Source: Brevibacillus antibioticus
GTDB taxonomy: Bacteria > Bacillota > Bacilli > Brevibacillales > Brevibacillaceae
NCBI RefSeq assembly: GCF_005217615.1
Contig: NZ_SZNK01000001.1
Location: 3,126,501 to 3,190,500, forward strand
Length of the DNA: 64,000 nt
Reading direction: 5' to 3'
Under the pieces are notes generated by a model, which saw only the letters and a program-made list of their open reading frames with translations, had not been told where the DNA came from and searched no databases. The translations under genes were made by a program, and so were the position numbers. Numbering within the stretch: the first letter of the stretch is position 1; each line of letters opens with the position of its first letter. Below are positions 24,434 through 32,999 of the stretch, in pieces.

Positions 24434-25261
24434 ATGAAATTATTTCTTTCGGTAGACATGGAAGGTATTTCAGGCATTGTGGATACGAGCTATATTAACC
24501 CGGATTCGGGGGTTAACTATCAGCGTGGCCGCCAGTTTATGACGGATGATGCCAATGCAGTTATTGAAGCTGCACTTGAGTCTGGCGTAACGGAAATTGT
24601 GGTAGCAGACAGCCACAACACGATGAACAATATTCTCTGGGAAAAACTCCATCCGAAAGCACGTCTGTTGGCAGGTTCTCCCCGCGATTCATCCATGATG
24701 CAGGGACTCGATGAGAGCTATGATGCAGCGATGTTTATCGGCTATCATACCCGCCAAGGGATTCCTGGCGTGCTCAGTCATACGATGTCCGGGGTGGTTC
24801 ACAATATGTATATCAACGGACAAGTCGTGGGTGAGTTCGGCTTTAACGCCGCGATTGCGGGCATGCACAACGTTCCTGTTGTCATGGTGTCTGGTGATAA
24901 TCTCATCGCCATAGAAGCACAGGAACTGATTCCAGGCATCCAAACAGCGATCGTGAAGGAAGCGGTATCCCGCACAGCTGCTATCTGTCTCTCGCGTGAA
25001 GAAGCGACCGCTGAACTGAAGCGCAAGACGGCCAATGCTTTGCGCAACCGGAACAGCATCCAGCCATTCCGTACAGCTGTACCTGTAGAGCTGGCGATGG
25101 AATTCTCCCATGCAGGACAAGCCGAGATGGCCGCAATTGTCCCCGGCACGCGCTATGAAACAGCTACAAACATGGTTTATTACAATGCAGCCAATCCGCA
25201 GGATATGTACAAAACGATGCGGGCTATGCTGAACCTGGCGTCGGGTGCAGAGTTTTTCTAA
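24434..25261 (+). CDS. dppA: D-aminopeptidase DppA (M55 family)
   Basis: A 275-residue zinc peptidase matching the full length of B. subtilis DppA, which cleaves D-Ala-D-Ala and related D-peptides. The signature SVDMEGISG gives metal ligands D8 and E10; VADSHNTMNN and GYHTRQG carry further His/Asp ligands. The ribosome site AAAGGGTGA lies just upstream of the ATG. In B. subtilis dppA heads a dipeptide-permease operon; here it stands alone, closed by a terminator at 25275-25310. It probably recycles D-amino acids from the wall. Confidence 0.94.
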   Translation: MKLFLSVDMEGISGIVDTSYINPDSGVNYQRGRQFMTDDANAVIEAALESGVTEIVVADSHNTMNNILWEKLHPKARLLAGSPRDSSMMQGLDESYDAAMFIGYHTRQGIPGVLSHTMSGVVHNMYINGQVVGEFGFNAAIAGMHNVPVVMVSGDNLIAIEAQELIPGIQTAIVKEAVSRTAAICLSREEATAELKRKTANALRNRNSIQPFRTAVPVELAMEFSHAGQAEMAAIVPGTRYETATNMVYYNAANPQDMYKTMRAMLNLASGAEFF

Positions 25262-25274
25262 ACAGGTGAGGAGG

Positions 25275-25310
25275 GAACGGAAGACTGATATCAGTTCTTC
25301 CGTTTTTTTA
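25275..25310 (+). terminator. Rho-independent terminator after dppA
   Basis: Stem AACGGAAGA/TCTTCCGTT around a self-complementary CTGATATCAG centre, followed by seven T. Confidence 0.85.
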
Positions 25311-25335
25311 CTGCTCTTGAAATGATACGGGAGCA

Positions 25336-25593
25336 CTAAAAGATAGCCGTTACTTCAACATGAGGCCAGATGTCTCTTACGTTTTTTCCAGCAATCGTTC
25401 CGTTTGTGAGCAACTCTTCCCTTGTAGAAAACGTGTAATCATCCTGATAAAACTCACATAAATGACTTCCACGTGAGCTGTGACTGATGGAATATTCCTT
25501 TCCCTCGTAGAGAAAATGGATTTCTCGTCCCATTATTACGTCATTTCTCAAATCATCGAATGTGTATGGCAGTTGAGAACACCTAGAATTCAT
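25336..25593 (-). CDS. Hypothetical protein, 85 residues
   Basis: A small acidic-aromatic protein (85 residues) with AAGGAG 7 bases before the ATG. It has HFLYEGKEYSISHS and DDYTFSTREELL segments, resembling short cytoplasmic proteins with a strand-rich fold. No signal peptide or membrane helix. It is convergent with dppA and stands alone. The family is not recognised. Confidence 0.65.
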   Translation of the reverse strand: MNSRCSQLPYTFDDLRNDVIMGREIHFLYEGKEYSISHSSRGSHLCEFYQDDYTFSTREELLTNGTIAGKNVRDIWPHVEVTAIF

Positions 25594-25733
25594 AGATGGA
25601 TACTCCTTACAGTTTATCTGTAAAATATAATGTTTCTGTTTCTCTTCATTTTACATTTTTTTCATTTCTGAAAGCTACTGAGAAAAAAGTCCAGTCTTAA
25701 CGGAGGAATGAATGGCATGGGTTTTCTAACCCA

Positions 25734-25767
25734 AATAAAAAAGCAGACCCATCACCTGAGTCTGCTT
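25734..25767 (-). terminator. Rho-independent terminator after cspA
   Basis: Minus-strand stem AGCAGAC/GTCTGCT (25742-25748, 25760-25766) then a T-run, 14 bases past the cold-shock gene stop. Confidence 0.85.
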
Positions 25768-25780
25768 GTCGTTTCAGCTT

Positions 25781-25981
25781 TTATAGTCTGCGAACGTTCG
25801 TCGCTTGAGGACCGCGTTGACCGTTTTCTACGTCAAACTCAACCTCTTGCCCTTCGTCCAAGGATTTGTACCCTTCGCCCTGAATAGCGGAGAAGTGAAC
25901 GAATACGTCATCTCCACCATCACGCTCGATAAAACCGAAACCTTTTTCACTGTTAAACCACTTTACTCTTCCACGTTCCAT
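25781..25981 (-). CDS. Cold-shock protein (CspA family)
   Basis: A 66-residue single cold-shock domain, the usual size. RNP-1 (GFGFIE) and RNP-2 (DVFVHFSAI) RNA-binding motifs are intact, with [12 protein letters not shown] at the start. It acts as an RNA chaperone. The ribosome site TAGGAGG is 7 bases upstream. A TATAAT at about 26063-26068 on the minus strand would give a leader of roughly 75 bases, consistent with the structured leaders common to csp genes, but its -35 is poor. Confidence 0.95.
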   Translation of the reverse strand: MERGRVKWFNSEKGFGFIERDGGDDVFVHFSAIQGEGYKSLDEGQEVEFDVENGQRGPQATNVRRL

Positions 25982-26088
25982 TTTTTGCCTCCTAGCATGT
26001 AACCCTTACATGACATTTGAAATATTGTCTTACCCCGGTTACTATTGCCATTTACGAGGCTTATTATACGTGACCGAATTTTTTTCTC

Positions 26089-26850
26089 CTACTTCGCAGC
26101 CTCTGTTGCTTCTTTGGCTTTGCTCTGGTCCACAATAAATTGTCCCTTCCAGTTGCCCTTTGTTTTGCCGATCCGGTTCACATCGATATTTAAGGTGAGT
26201 GGTTGTGGTAGCTTGGATTCAAGCGTGGAGAAGGCAAGAACGCCCTCTGGCTTGTCATGATCAGCTATTCCCACCTCTACTTCCTTACCGGACTCGTCTG
26301 TTAAGTAGAAAGGTAAATTATTCTCTTTGGTCCCGATAAAGTTTAGGACACTTGTACCTTCCAAGCCTTTTTCCTGGTACACAGGATTGCCATTTGCTTC
26401 GCCTACCACATCTAAACCTGTCGTATCGAATTCGAAAGGCACCAGTTCTCCATTTTGTTGTTCAATGCGATAGTGCAGCAGAACTTTGCTATCCTCCGCA
26501 TACACTTCCGTAAAATGAATCGTAATCCCCTGATCGGTAATTTTTTGATCGATCGGAATAGACAACCCTTTTGCCGCTGCTCGCTTAACCTCTTCACCCA
26601 CCAAACTGTTCAAGTCTTTTGGATTGTCTGCAAAATAAGAGGTTCCATTTAAAGCCGCATATACTCCAGTCGGCAGTATAATAGCAGCAACTAATCCCAT
26701 CATAACTAATTTTTTCTTCATCGTTACAGTCTCCTTTTTTTCGTGATAGCGAAGAAAGGACTGCCTGACTCGCTGGTCGAGTTCATCAGGGATCGTGGTT
26801 TCGTCCATTTGTTTGGTGAGTGACTGTTTTACGATTTTTTCGATAGACAT
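26089..26850 (-). CDS. DUF4179-type membrane protein, probable anti-sigma factor
   Basis: A 253-residue single-pass protein: a cytoplasmic N-terminus (1-44), one helix at about 47-66 (KLVMMGLVAAIILPTGVYA), and an extracellular domain beginning GTSYFADNPKDLNSLVGEEV, which matches the DUF4179 pattern. Such proteins pair with ECF sigma factors as membrane-bound regulators. The start lies inside the upstream sigma gene (22-base overlap), and GAGGAGG precedes it, so the two are translationally coupled. The stress signal it reads is unknown. Confidence 0.82.
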   Translation of the reverse strand: MSIEKIVKQSLTKQMDETTIPDELDQRVRQSFLRYHEKKETVTMKKKLVMMGLVAAIILPTGVYAALNGTSYFADNPKDLNSLVGEEVKRAAAKGLSIPIDQKITDQGITIHFTEVYAEDSKVLLHYRIEQQNGELVPFEFDTTGLDVVGEANGNPVYQEKGLEGTSVLNFIGTKENNLPFYLTDESGKEVEVGIADHDKPEGVLAFSTLESKLPQPLTLNIDVNRIGKTKGNWKGQFIVDQSKAKEATEAAK

Positions 26851-27416
26851 GTTTGGAGTTCCTCCTCATTCCATTCGACGTCAATCCACTCTCGGATTCG
26901 CTTTAATGCCAGATGATTTCTCGATTTTGCTGTCCCCACTGGTATTTGCAGCAGTTCAGCAATCTGACCGTACGTATAATCGTAGTAATACCGATAAATC
27001 ACGACGATGCGCAGCTTGAACGGCAGCTTTTGGATTGCTTGCTGCATCTCTGTGGCAGACTCCATCGCAAGCATTGGCTCATCCGGCGTTTCGACATGTT
27101 GCTTTTCTTCCAAGCTCTGTTTTCGTTCTAACAGACGGAATCTTCTCCAAATCTGTCTACGCCAGTTTTTCACCTGTCTAATGACAATCCCATTCACCCA
27201 GAAGAGAAACGGGCGCTTGCGATCATAGGCAGGCAGTGATCTCCATAGCTGATAGTAGATTTCGCTTACAATATCATGAACATCTTCTTTATTCGTGACC
27301 ATGGCTGCTACGGTACCGTAAATTTTTGTCCGTGTCATGCTGTAGACCACCTCAAAAGCTTCTTGATCTCCATCAAGCAAACGGTCCAGCCACAGTTCTA
27401 GCATTTGATCATTCAT
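26829..27416 (-). CDS. ECF-type RNA polymerase sigma factor
   Basis: A 195-residue sigma-70-family protein. Region 2 has VYSMTRTKIYGTVAAMV and DVHDIVSEIYYQLWRSL; region 4 has YDYTYGQIAELLQIPVGTAKSR, the -35-reading helix-turn-helix. A linker rich in Arg (QVKNWRRQIWRRFRLL) separates them. The start at ATG 27416 is chosen because upstream residues do not resemble the family. Paired with the DUF4179 gene it overlaps. Targets are not visible; such pairs are normally autoregulated. Confidence 0.9.
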   Translation of the reverse strand: MNDQMLELWLDRLLDGDQEAFEVVYSMTRTKIYGTVAAMVTNKEDVHDIVSEIYYQLWRSLPAYDRKRPFLFWVNGIVIRQVKNWRRQIWRRFRLLERKQSLEEKQHVETPDEPMLAMESATEMQQAIQKLPFKLRIVVIYRYYYDYTYGQIAELLQIPVGTAKSRNHLALKRIREWIDVEWNEEELQTCLSKKS

Positions 27417-27485
27417 CGGAGGGCCCCCTGAAATTGTATACACGTTGTATTGGCTCTCTCGTTCAATATGGTTCACTACTTTATG

Positions 27486-27532
27486 AAAAAAACCTCTCCA
27501 AACGCTTCTACGTGCGTTTAGAGAGGTTTTCT
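27486..27532. terminator. Bidirectional terminator after the nucleotide-sugar dehydrogenase
   Basis: Long interrupted stem AAAACCTCTC...AACGC / GCGTTT.GAGAGGTTTT (27489-27530), with T's on both strands. On the minus strand it ends transcription of the dehydrogenase gene before the sigma operon. Confidence 0.85.
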
Positions 27533-27561
27533 TGTATGAATCAATGGTATTTGTTATAGAA

Positions 27562-28860
27562 TTAAATGCGCACCACAGTGGCCTTGCTGACAAGGTCACG
27601 CGGGATGCGGTTCTTCGTATCGAAAAGGATCGGCGCGTCAGCCATCTTTTCAGCAACATTGGCCCAATCTGCCTCGGCAAATTCCTTTTGCACAGCAGTC
27701 AGGAACAACGCATCTGCTCCATTCACTGCTTTGTCCAGACTATCAACCTTGTGATCATACACAGTCGGAACAGCCGGATCGTAGGAACGAACGTCTACTC
27801 CTTTTGCCATGAGCACCTTGATCAGGTCGTGGACAGGGCTTACGCGGTCATCATTGGAAAAGTCTTTCATCGCCATTCCCAATACAGCTACACGGCTTCC
27901 TGCCAATGTCTTGCCATTATTCTTCAAGGCTTGCTCGAGCATGCCGATCAACACATCAGGTACCGCATCATTCGTGTTGCGAGCCAGTTGCAGAATCGGC
28001 AGGTTTACATCCAATTCACGCGCCTTAGGCTGCAAGTAGTACAGTGCATTCGGCAAGCAGAAGCCGCCTACACCCGGTCCTGGCGATAACAGGTTTACAC
28101 GCGTGTGCGTATTAGCAACCTTGATCAGCTCGAACGTATCGATGCCGAACGCCTCGGAGAAACGAGCAAATTCCTGTACCATCGCGATGTTCACATCACG
28201 CTGGATATTCTCGATGACCTTTGCTGTCTCGACTACACGGATATCCGTGATCGTGATGTCCGTCTCGCTGATGAAGGCCAACAACTCTTTCCCTTTTTCA
28301 GCGCTTTGTTCATTGATACCACCCAAAACGAGCGGCATATGGATGAACTCTTCAAAAGCACGCCCCTCTGCAATTCGCTCTGAGCAGTATGTCAGGTAGA
28401 AATCAACACCCGCAACAAGACCGCTTGTTTCCTCCAAAATCGGCAGAATCACATCTTCTGTCGTTCCAGGTACGACGGTACTGCGAATCATGATGGTATC
28501 GCCTTTTTTCAGTACGCGACCGAGCGATTGTGCACAGCTTTTCAGCGGTCCAAGATCAGGATCGCCGTTATGAACAGGCAATCCGACTGTTACAATATAG
28601 TTATGGACTTCCGCAGCCGCTTCCTCGTAGGAAGACGTTGCACGGAAACGTTTTGCTTCAATCTGCTCTTTGAGGATCTCTGGCAACGTTTTTCCCTGAT
28701 AGGACTCCAGGTGATGGGAGTGTGCCGCATTGATCTCATCGACGACATGCGGTACGACGTCAATACCGATGACGTTTGCTCCTTTCATGGCATAGGTAAG
28801 CGCCAACGGCAAGCCTACAAACCCCAATCCCACAACAGCTACGCTTACAGGTTGAGTCAT
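27562..28860 (-). CDS. Nucleotide-sugar dehydrogenase, UDP-ManNAc/UDP-GlcNAc dehydrogenase (WecC) type
   Basis: A 432-residue UDP-sugar 6-dehydrogenase: Rossmann motif VVGLGFVGLPLA at the N-terminus, TVVPGTTE, and the active-site region GPGVGGFCLPNA with the catalytic Cys. The Cys motif is closer to WecC (GVGGHCIPxD) than to UDP-glucose dehydrogenases (GGSCFPKD), although the His and Asp of WecC are replaced here by Phe and Asn. It oxidises UDP-HexNAc to the uronic acid and probably supplies the envelope polymer locus. The ribosome site is AGAGGAG. It is monocistronic, closed by the terminator at 27486. Confidence 0.85.
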   Translation of the reverse strand: MTQPVSVAVVGLGFVGLPLALTYAMKGANVIGIDVVPHVVDEINAAHSHHLESYQGKTLPEILKEQIEAKRFRATSSYEEAAAEVHNYIVTVGLPVHNGDPDLGPLKSCAQSLGRVLKKGDTIMIRSTVVPGTTEDVILPILEETSGLVAGVDFYLTYCSERIAEGRAFEEFIHMPLVLGGINEQSAEKGKELLAFISETDITITDIRVVETAKVIENIQRDVNIAMVQEFARFSEAFGIDTFELIKVANTHTRVNLLSPGPGVGGFCLPNALYYLQPKARELDVNLPILQLARNTNDAVPDVLIGMLEQALKNNGKTLAGSRVAVLGMAMKDFSNDDRVSPVHDLIKVLMAKGVDVRSYDPAVPTVYDHKVDSLDKAVNGADALFLTAVQKEFAEADWANVAEKMADAPILFDTKNRIPRDLVSKATVVRI

Positions 28861-28937
28861 TGCGTATCTCCTCTTTCACATTTTCCAAGTAAGGTCCATA
28901 TGACTGTAGAAATCACACGGCCCACTTGCGTATATTT

Positions 28938-29012
28938 TTAGGACAGGTAGTAAACACCTGCAGCGATAAAAAGCACACACAATCCGATGAGGACCTTGTA
29001 CAACGTTTCCAA
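28938..29012 (-). CDS. Small membrane peptide, 24 residues, TTG start
   Basis: A 24-residue frame starting at TTG 29012, with GGGGGAGG exactly 7 bases upstream. The peptide begins METLYKV if TTG is read as Met, then runs as one hydrophobic helix (VLIGLCVLFIAAGVYYL), ending Ser-stop. The ribosome site is strong and the composition is that of a real single-pass peptide, but no family is recognised and the TTG start needs proof. It lies in the 281-base gap between the dehydrogenase and the DUF350 gene. Confidence 0.45.
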   Translation of the reverse strand: METLYKVLIGLCVLFIAAGVYYLS

Positions 29013-29141
29013 GGCTGTTCCTCCCCCATACAATCTTGGCTTGTCCTCTTTTTCGTAAAAAGGACGTTGATTGGGCAGAATAGTTTGGTACTCTTTCGCC
29101 AAATCAAATTATACTCTCGTTTGAAATATCGTTCAACCCGT

Positions 29142-29552
29142 CTAACGAGGTAAGGATGCCCCGATGATATACGAAAAACCGATGGACAGGACCATTGCAA
29201 TAAAACCAATGGCCCTGTTATCTTTTGCAATTTCCTGATCGACATTAAAGGTAGGGGTCATGAATTCAAAAATGAAGTAAGCAGACAGCAACAGGAAAAA
29301 TCCGAATGTCGCCCAAATCAGCGCTTCGCCCAAAGACAAATGTGCCTGAATAGAATAACGGAAAATGTTCGCGATCCCAAAAATTTTCCCGCCTGTTGCC
29401 ATTGCTACTGCCATGTTCCCACGCTTCAGTTCTTCCCAAACACGATAACGCGTCACCAGTTCAAAAATGGCTAAGAATAAAACCATCGCCAGTCCAGACA
29501 CAGTAAAATAAGCTGCAGTTGCAAAATATGGATTGTGTAGAAGGCTTTCCAT
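29142..29552 (-). CDS. DUF350 family membrane protein (YshE-like)
   Basis: A 136-residue protein with four predicted membrane helices (about residues 13-33, 55-70, 78-98 and 112-132), matching the DUF350/UPF0719 family. In B. subtilis the homolog yshE lies between mutSB and lcfA; here mutS2 is still directly upstream (17-base gap), but lcfA is 21 kb away. Its function is not established for the family. Starts at ATG with GGGAGG upstream. Confidence 0.85.
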   Translation of the reverse strand: MESLLHNPYFATAAYFTVSGLAMVLFLAIFELVTRYRVWEELKRGNMAVAMATGGKIFGIANIFRYSIQAHLSLGEALIWATFGFFLLLSAYFIFEFMTPTFNVDQEIAKDNRAIGFIAMVLSIGFSYIIGASLPR

Positions 29553-29569
29553 ATGTCCCTCCCGACCTC

Positions 29570-31927
29570 TTATTTTAATTCGGCAATGGTAGCACCTACG
29601 CCGCCTTCTCCTTGACCACCTAAGCGGAAGGATTTTACATTACGATGACTTCTCAAATACTCGTGCACGCCTTTGCGCAGTACCCCCGTCCCGTGTCCGT
29701 GAATAATGGAGACCGAGTGCAAGCCTGCCAACAGCGCATCATCTAAAAACTGATCAATTTCCCGAATGCTGTCCTCGACGTTGTAGCCGCGCAAGTCGAG
29801 ATCCATCTTGATATTGTCACTGCGACGCTTCACAGAGGTGTACGGAGCCGCTTGCGGTTTTTGCTGGATGGAGTTTTGTACATGCATATCATCGCGTTTT
29901 ACTTTCATTTTCATGATCCCGATCTGCACGAGGAATTCTTCATTGTTTACCTTTTCCAGCACGGTTCCTTTTTGTCCGAAGCTCGTCACCATTACCTCGT
30001 CGCCCACCTTGATCTGTGTGGCACGAACGGCTTTTGCCGGCTTCTTCACCTTTTCCTTCTCCAGCTCAAGGACGGCATTACCCAAGCGCTTCTTCGCATC
30101 GATGAGACGATGCTCCTTGATTTCCATGCCTTCTGCCATCATCTCGCGCAGCTCGCGAATGATCGTTTCCGCTTCTTCTTTTGCGAGTTGGACGGCAATT
30201 CGCGCTTCGTCTTCTGCTCGCTCCATTCGTTTGTTTTTCTCTTCAGCAAATTGGGCACGCTCTTCTTCGAGCTGTCTACGCTGCTCTTCCGCTTCCTCGC
30301 GTGCCGCTTTTGCCGCCAACCTGTCTGCTTCCGCCGACTTGCGATTACGCTCCAATGAAGCGATCATGCTCTCGACCTGATTGTCTTCCTCACTGATCGA
30401 GCCACGCGCTACATCAATAATGTGTTCCGGCAATCCCAAGCGTCTTGCGATGGCAAATGCGTTGGATCTGCCAGGAATTCCGATGAGCAAGCGATAAGTA
30501 GGACGCAACGTTTGTACGTCAAATTCTACGCTGGCGTTGATGACCTCGGGTCTATCATAGGCATACGCCTTCAATTCACTGTAGTGGGTCGTTGCAACCA
30601 ATCTCGCACCGGAATCAATCACATGGTCGATGATGGACATGGCCAGAGCAGCACCCTCTGTCGGGTCTGTTCCTGCGCCTAGCTCGTCAAACAATACCAA
30701 ACTCTTGTCGTCCATTTTCGCCAAGATTTGAATAATATTGGTCATATGGCTCGAGAATGTAGACAGGCTCTGCTCGATGGATTGCTCATCCCCGATATCA
30801 GCAAAGACGGAGGAGAATACAGTCATCTCGCTCTCTTCCTCTGCCGGAATATGCAAGCCTGCCATCGTCATCAAGGACAGCAGTCCGATTGTTTTGAGGG
30901 AAACGGTTTTCCCCCCTGTATTCGGACCTGTCACAACAATCGCCTGATACTCTCCACCTAGCTCCACATCTACGGGAACGACAACTTCTCGTGGAATGAG
31001 TGGATGACGCGCTTTTCGCATGTTTACGTATCCACGATCATTGATGCGTGGACAAATCGCCTTCATGCTCCAGGCAAGCTGAGCCTTGGCAAACATAAAA
31101 TCAAGCTCTGTCAGTGCTTCTGTATTCTCGACCAAAGCCTCTACCGCAAAGGATACTTGCTCCGTCAGCACATAAAGAATGCGCTCCACTTCACGTTCCT
31201 CGCGCAAGCGAAGCTCCCGAAGCTTGTTGTTCATCTCGACGATTACTTCCGGCTCGATAAAGAGCGTCGCCCCAGATGCCGACTGATCGTGAACAATTCC
31301 GCCAAAGACAGAACGATACTCCTGCTTCACCGGAATGACAAAACGATCGCCACGAATCGTAACGATGTTTTCCATTAGCATTTTTTGGTAAGTGGACGAG
31401 CGTGTCATTTGATCGAGCTTCTCGCGAATGCGCGACTCGAGTTGTCTGATCTCTTGACGTACCTGACGCAATTCAAGACTCGCGCTGTCTAAAATATCGC
31501 CGTTTTCATCTACACAGCGGCGAATTTCGGTTTCCAACTCACGCAGGCCCTCAATCCGCTCTGCCTGCTGTTGCAATAAGGGCAGTTGGTGATCCTCACA
31601 CATATCGAGCAAAAACGTTTTGAGCCTGCGTCCGGCCATAATGGTGCTGGCGATATCCAGCAATTCCATCGGGGCGAGCACGGCGTTCAATCTGGCGCGC
31701 TGTACGGGACCGCGGATATCGCGAATGCCACCGAGAGGCACGCTTCCTTTTAAACGTAACACAGTTGCTGCTTGTTCTGTCCCTTGCTGAGCGGTTATGA
31801 CTTCATCCAAGCGTAAAAAAGGAATCAGCTCTGATGCTTTTTCTTTTCCATATGTGCAAGATGCCTTGTCAATCAACAGGGCGACTATTTTATCGTATTC
31901 TAATGTCTTTAAAACCCGTTGTTCCAC
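29570..31927 (-). CDS. mutS2: Endonuclease MutS2 / RqcU-type ATPase
   Basis: A 785-residue MutS2, the standard length. Walker A GPNTGGKT is at about residue 334, Walker B LVLFDELGAGTDPTEG near 410, a long coiled-coil region (about 515-630, Glu/Arg/Ala rich) and a C-terminal Smr domain (about 710-785) with LDLRGYNVEDS and HGHGTGVLRKGV. Members suppress recombination and, in B. subtilis, split collided ribosomes. The start is GTG 31927, preceded by AAGGAGGAG at 7 bases. Gene order zapA-...-mutS2-yshE matches Bacilli except for the missing cvpA-like and polX genes between zapA and mutS2. Confidence 0.96.
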   Translation of the reverse strand: MEQRVLKTLEYDKIVALLIDKASCTYGKEKASELIPFLRLDEVITAQQGTEQAATVLRLKGSVPLGGIRDIRGPVQRARLNAVLAPMELLDIASTIMAGRRLKTFLLDMCEDHQLPLLQQQAERIEGLRELETEIRRCVDENGDILDSASLELRQVRQEIRQLESRIREKLDQMTRSSTYQKMLMENIVTIRGDRFVIPVKQEYRSVFGGIVHDQSASGATLFIEPEVIVEMNNKLRELRLREEREVERILYVLTEQVSFAVEALVENTEALTELDFMFAKAQLAWSMKAICPRINDRGYVNMRKARHPLIPREVVVPVDVELGGEYQAIVVTGPNTGGKTVSLKTIGLLSLMTMAGLHIPAEEESEMTVFSSVFADIGDEQSIEQSLSTFSSHMTNIIQILAKMDDKSLVLFDELGAGTDPTEGAALAMSIIDHVIDSGARLVATTHYSELKAYAYDRPEVINASVEFDVQTLRPTYRLLIGIPGRSNAFAIARRLGLPEHIIDVARGSISEEDNQVESMIASLERNRKSAEADRLAAKAAREEAEEQRRQLEEERAQFAEEKNKRMERAEDEARIAVQLAKEEAETIIRELREMMAEGMEIKEHRLIDAKKRLGNAVLELEKEKVKKPAKAVRATQIKVGDEVMVTSFGQKGTVLEKVNNEEFLVQIGIMKMKVKRDDMHVQNSIQQKPQAAPYTSVKRRSDNIKMDLDLRGYNVEDSIREIDQFLDDALLAGLHSVSIIHGHGTGVLRKGVHEYLRSHRNVKSFRLGGQGEGGVGATIAELK

Positions 31928-32171
31928 TGTGCTCCTCCTTCTTTCTCCAGCGGCGACCGTTGTACCGTGCGGGCGGGAGCGACGGTCTATACCGGCAATC
32001 ATTACGATATCTCCCCATTATAGCATGGCAACGGAGCTTAGAAAACTTGGGCACCGGATAGCTCTTACAGGCACAACCGGTGAAGGATAAATTTACACGT
32101 TTTCGCTTGGCATAGTTCCACTCTTTGCGTGAGAGAATGAAAGGTGAAACAACCCTAAAGGAGGAGTACAC

Positions 32172-32546
32172 TTGACGATCATGCGCCATATCGTCCGCTT
32201 TATCGTCGCTGCCGTAGTCCTGATGTTTGTCGGCTTTCTGGTCCCCGGCTTTTCGGTTAGCAGTTTTTGGACAGCTCTGCTCGCGGCCGTTGTTATCGCA
32301 CTGATTGGCTGGGCCGTAGAAGCCATTTTCGGAGATCGCATTTCGCCGTACAATCGGGGTATTATCGGCTTCTTGGTCAGTGCCGTCGTGATTTATCTCA
32401 CACAGTTTATCGTCTCTGGCTTCCGCGTAACGATTCTTGGTGCACTTCTGGCTTCCTTGGTGATCGGGATCATCGACTTGTTTATCCCGATCAAAACCCA
32501 TATGGATTTGCGCAATGGAGATGCCAGAAACAGGCAGGAGACCTAG
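32172..32546 (+). CDS. PF04020-type four-helix membrane protein (phage-holin-like, YvlD family)
   Basis: A 124-residue hydrophobic protein with four predicted helices, matching the YvlD / 4TM phage-holin-like family of non-phage chromosomal genes. RISPYNRGIIGFLVSAVVIY is typical of the third segment. The start is TTG 32172: GGAGG lies 7 bases upstream, while the first ATG at 32181 is 16 bases away. It is opposite in direction to its neighbours and sits where Bacillus genomes have yshB and polX. No other phage genes are nearby, so the holin label is only a family name. Confidence 0.85.
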   Translation: MTIMRHIVRFIVAAVVLMFVGFLVPGFSVSSFWTALLAAVVIALIGWAVEAIFGDRISPYNRGIIGFLVSAVVIYLTQFIVSGFRVTILGALLASLVIGIIDLFIPIKTHMDLRNGDARNRQET

Positions 32547-32558
32547 GCAGAATACGCC

Positions 32559-32600
32559 AAAGAGCCATCCCATCAAAGACGGGGTGGCTCTTCTCATTTT
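32559..32600 (+). terminator. Rho-independent terminator after the PF04020 gene
   Basis: Stem AGAGCCA-CCC / GGG-TGGCTCT (32561-32571, 32582-32591), then TTCTCATTTT. Confidence 0.75.
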
Positions 32601-32612
32601 AACCACAACGTG

Positions 32613-32639
32613 AAAAGAGAGGCATTTCGCCCCTCTTTT
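32613..32639. terminator. Terminator after zapA
   Basis: Short stem AAAAGAGAGGC/GCCCCTCTTTT with a T-rich flank in both directions, 2 bases past the zapA stop. Confidence 0.75.
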
Positions 32640-32641
32640 CC

Positions 32642-32917
32642 TTAATCTATCGGTTTAGCCTTTGCCTCTTCCTGAATGATTTTCAGCAGTTCTTCGTACT
32701 CCTGACGCAAGCGGAAGTATTCATCCGCGATATTGACTGCAGAAAGTACGGCAATTTTGGCAGTATCCAGTCGATGGTTGCCGTTTGCGATTTCGTTCAT
32801 CTTGTCATCAACGAAACCGGCCACCATGCGTATGTGATTGACACTTGCCTTGCCACTGAGCCGGTATTGTTGGCCAAAGATGTCCACCGTCAAACGATTT
32901 TTCCCATCACCTTGCAC
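32642..32917 (-). CDS. zapA: Cell division protein ZapA
   Basis: A 91-residue ZapA. The N-terminal globular part has VDIFGQQYRLSG and the C-terminal half is a coiled coil (residues 45-90). It bundles FtsZ filaments at the division site. The start is GTG 32917, with AGGGGGG about 9 bases upstream. Position next to pheT matches B. subtilis, where rnhC intervenes between pheT and zapA; no rnhC is found here. Confidence 0.92.
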   Translation of the reverse strand: MQGDGKNRLTVDIFGQQYRLSGKASVNHIRMVAGFVDDKMNEIANGNHRLDTAKIAVLSAVNIADEYFRLRQEYEELLKIIQEEAKAKPID

Positions 32918-32999
32918 GAGAGGTACCCCCCTACTGCGACCTTTGCTCTACATTATCCTTTTTTAGGTTACTGAAAATGTCAGATTTCGTCAAGCAATC

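Noticed and set aside
32172..32546. Prophage remnant because of the phage-holin family name
   Set aside because: PF04020 proteins are common chromosomal membrane proteins; no phage structural, integrase or lysis genes or att sites are near.
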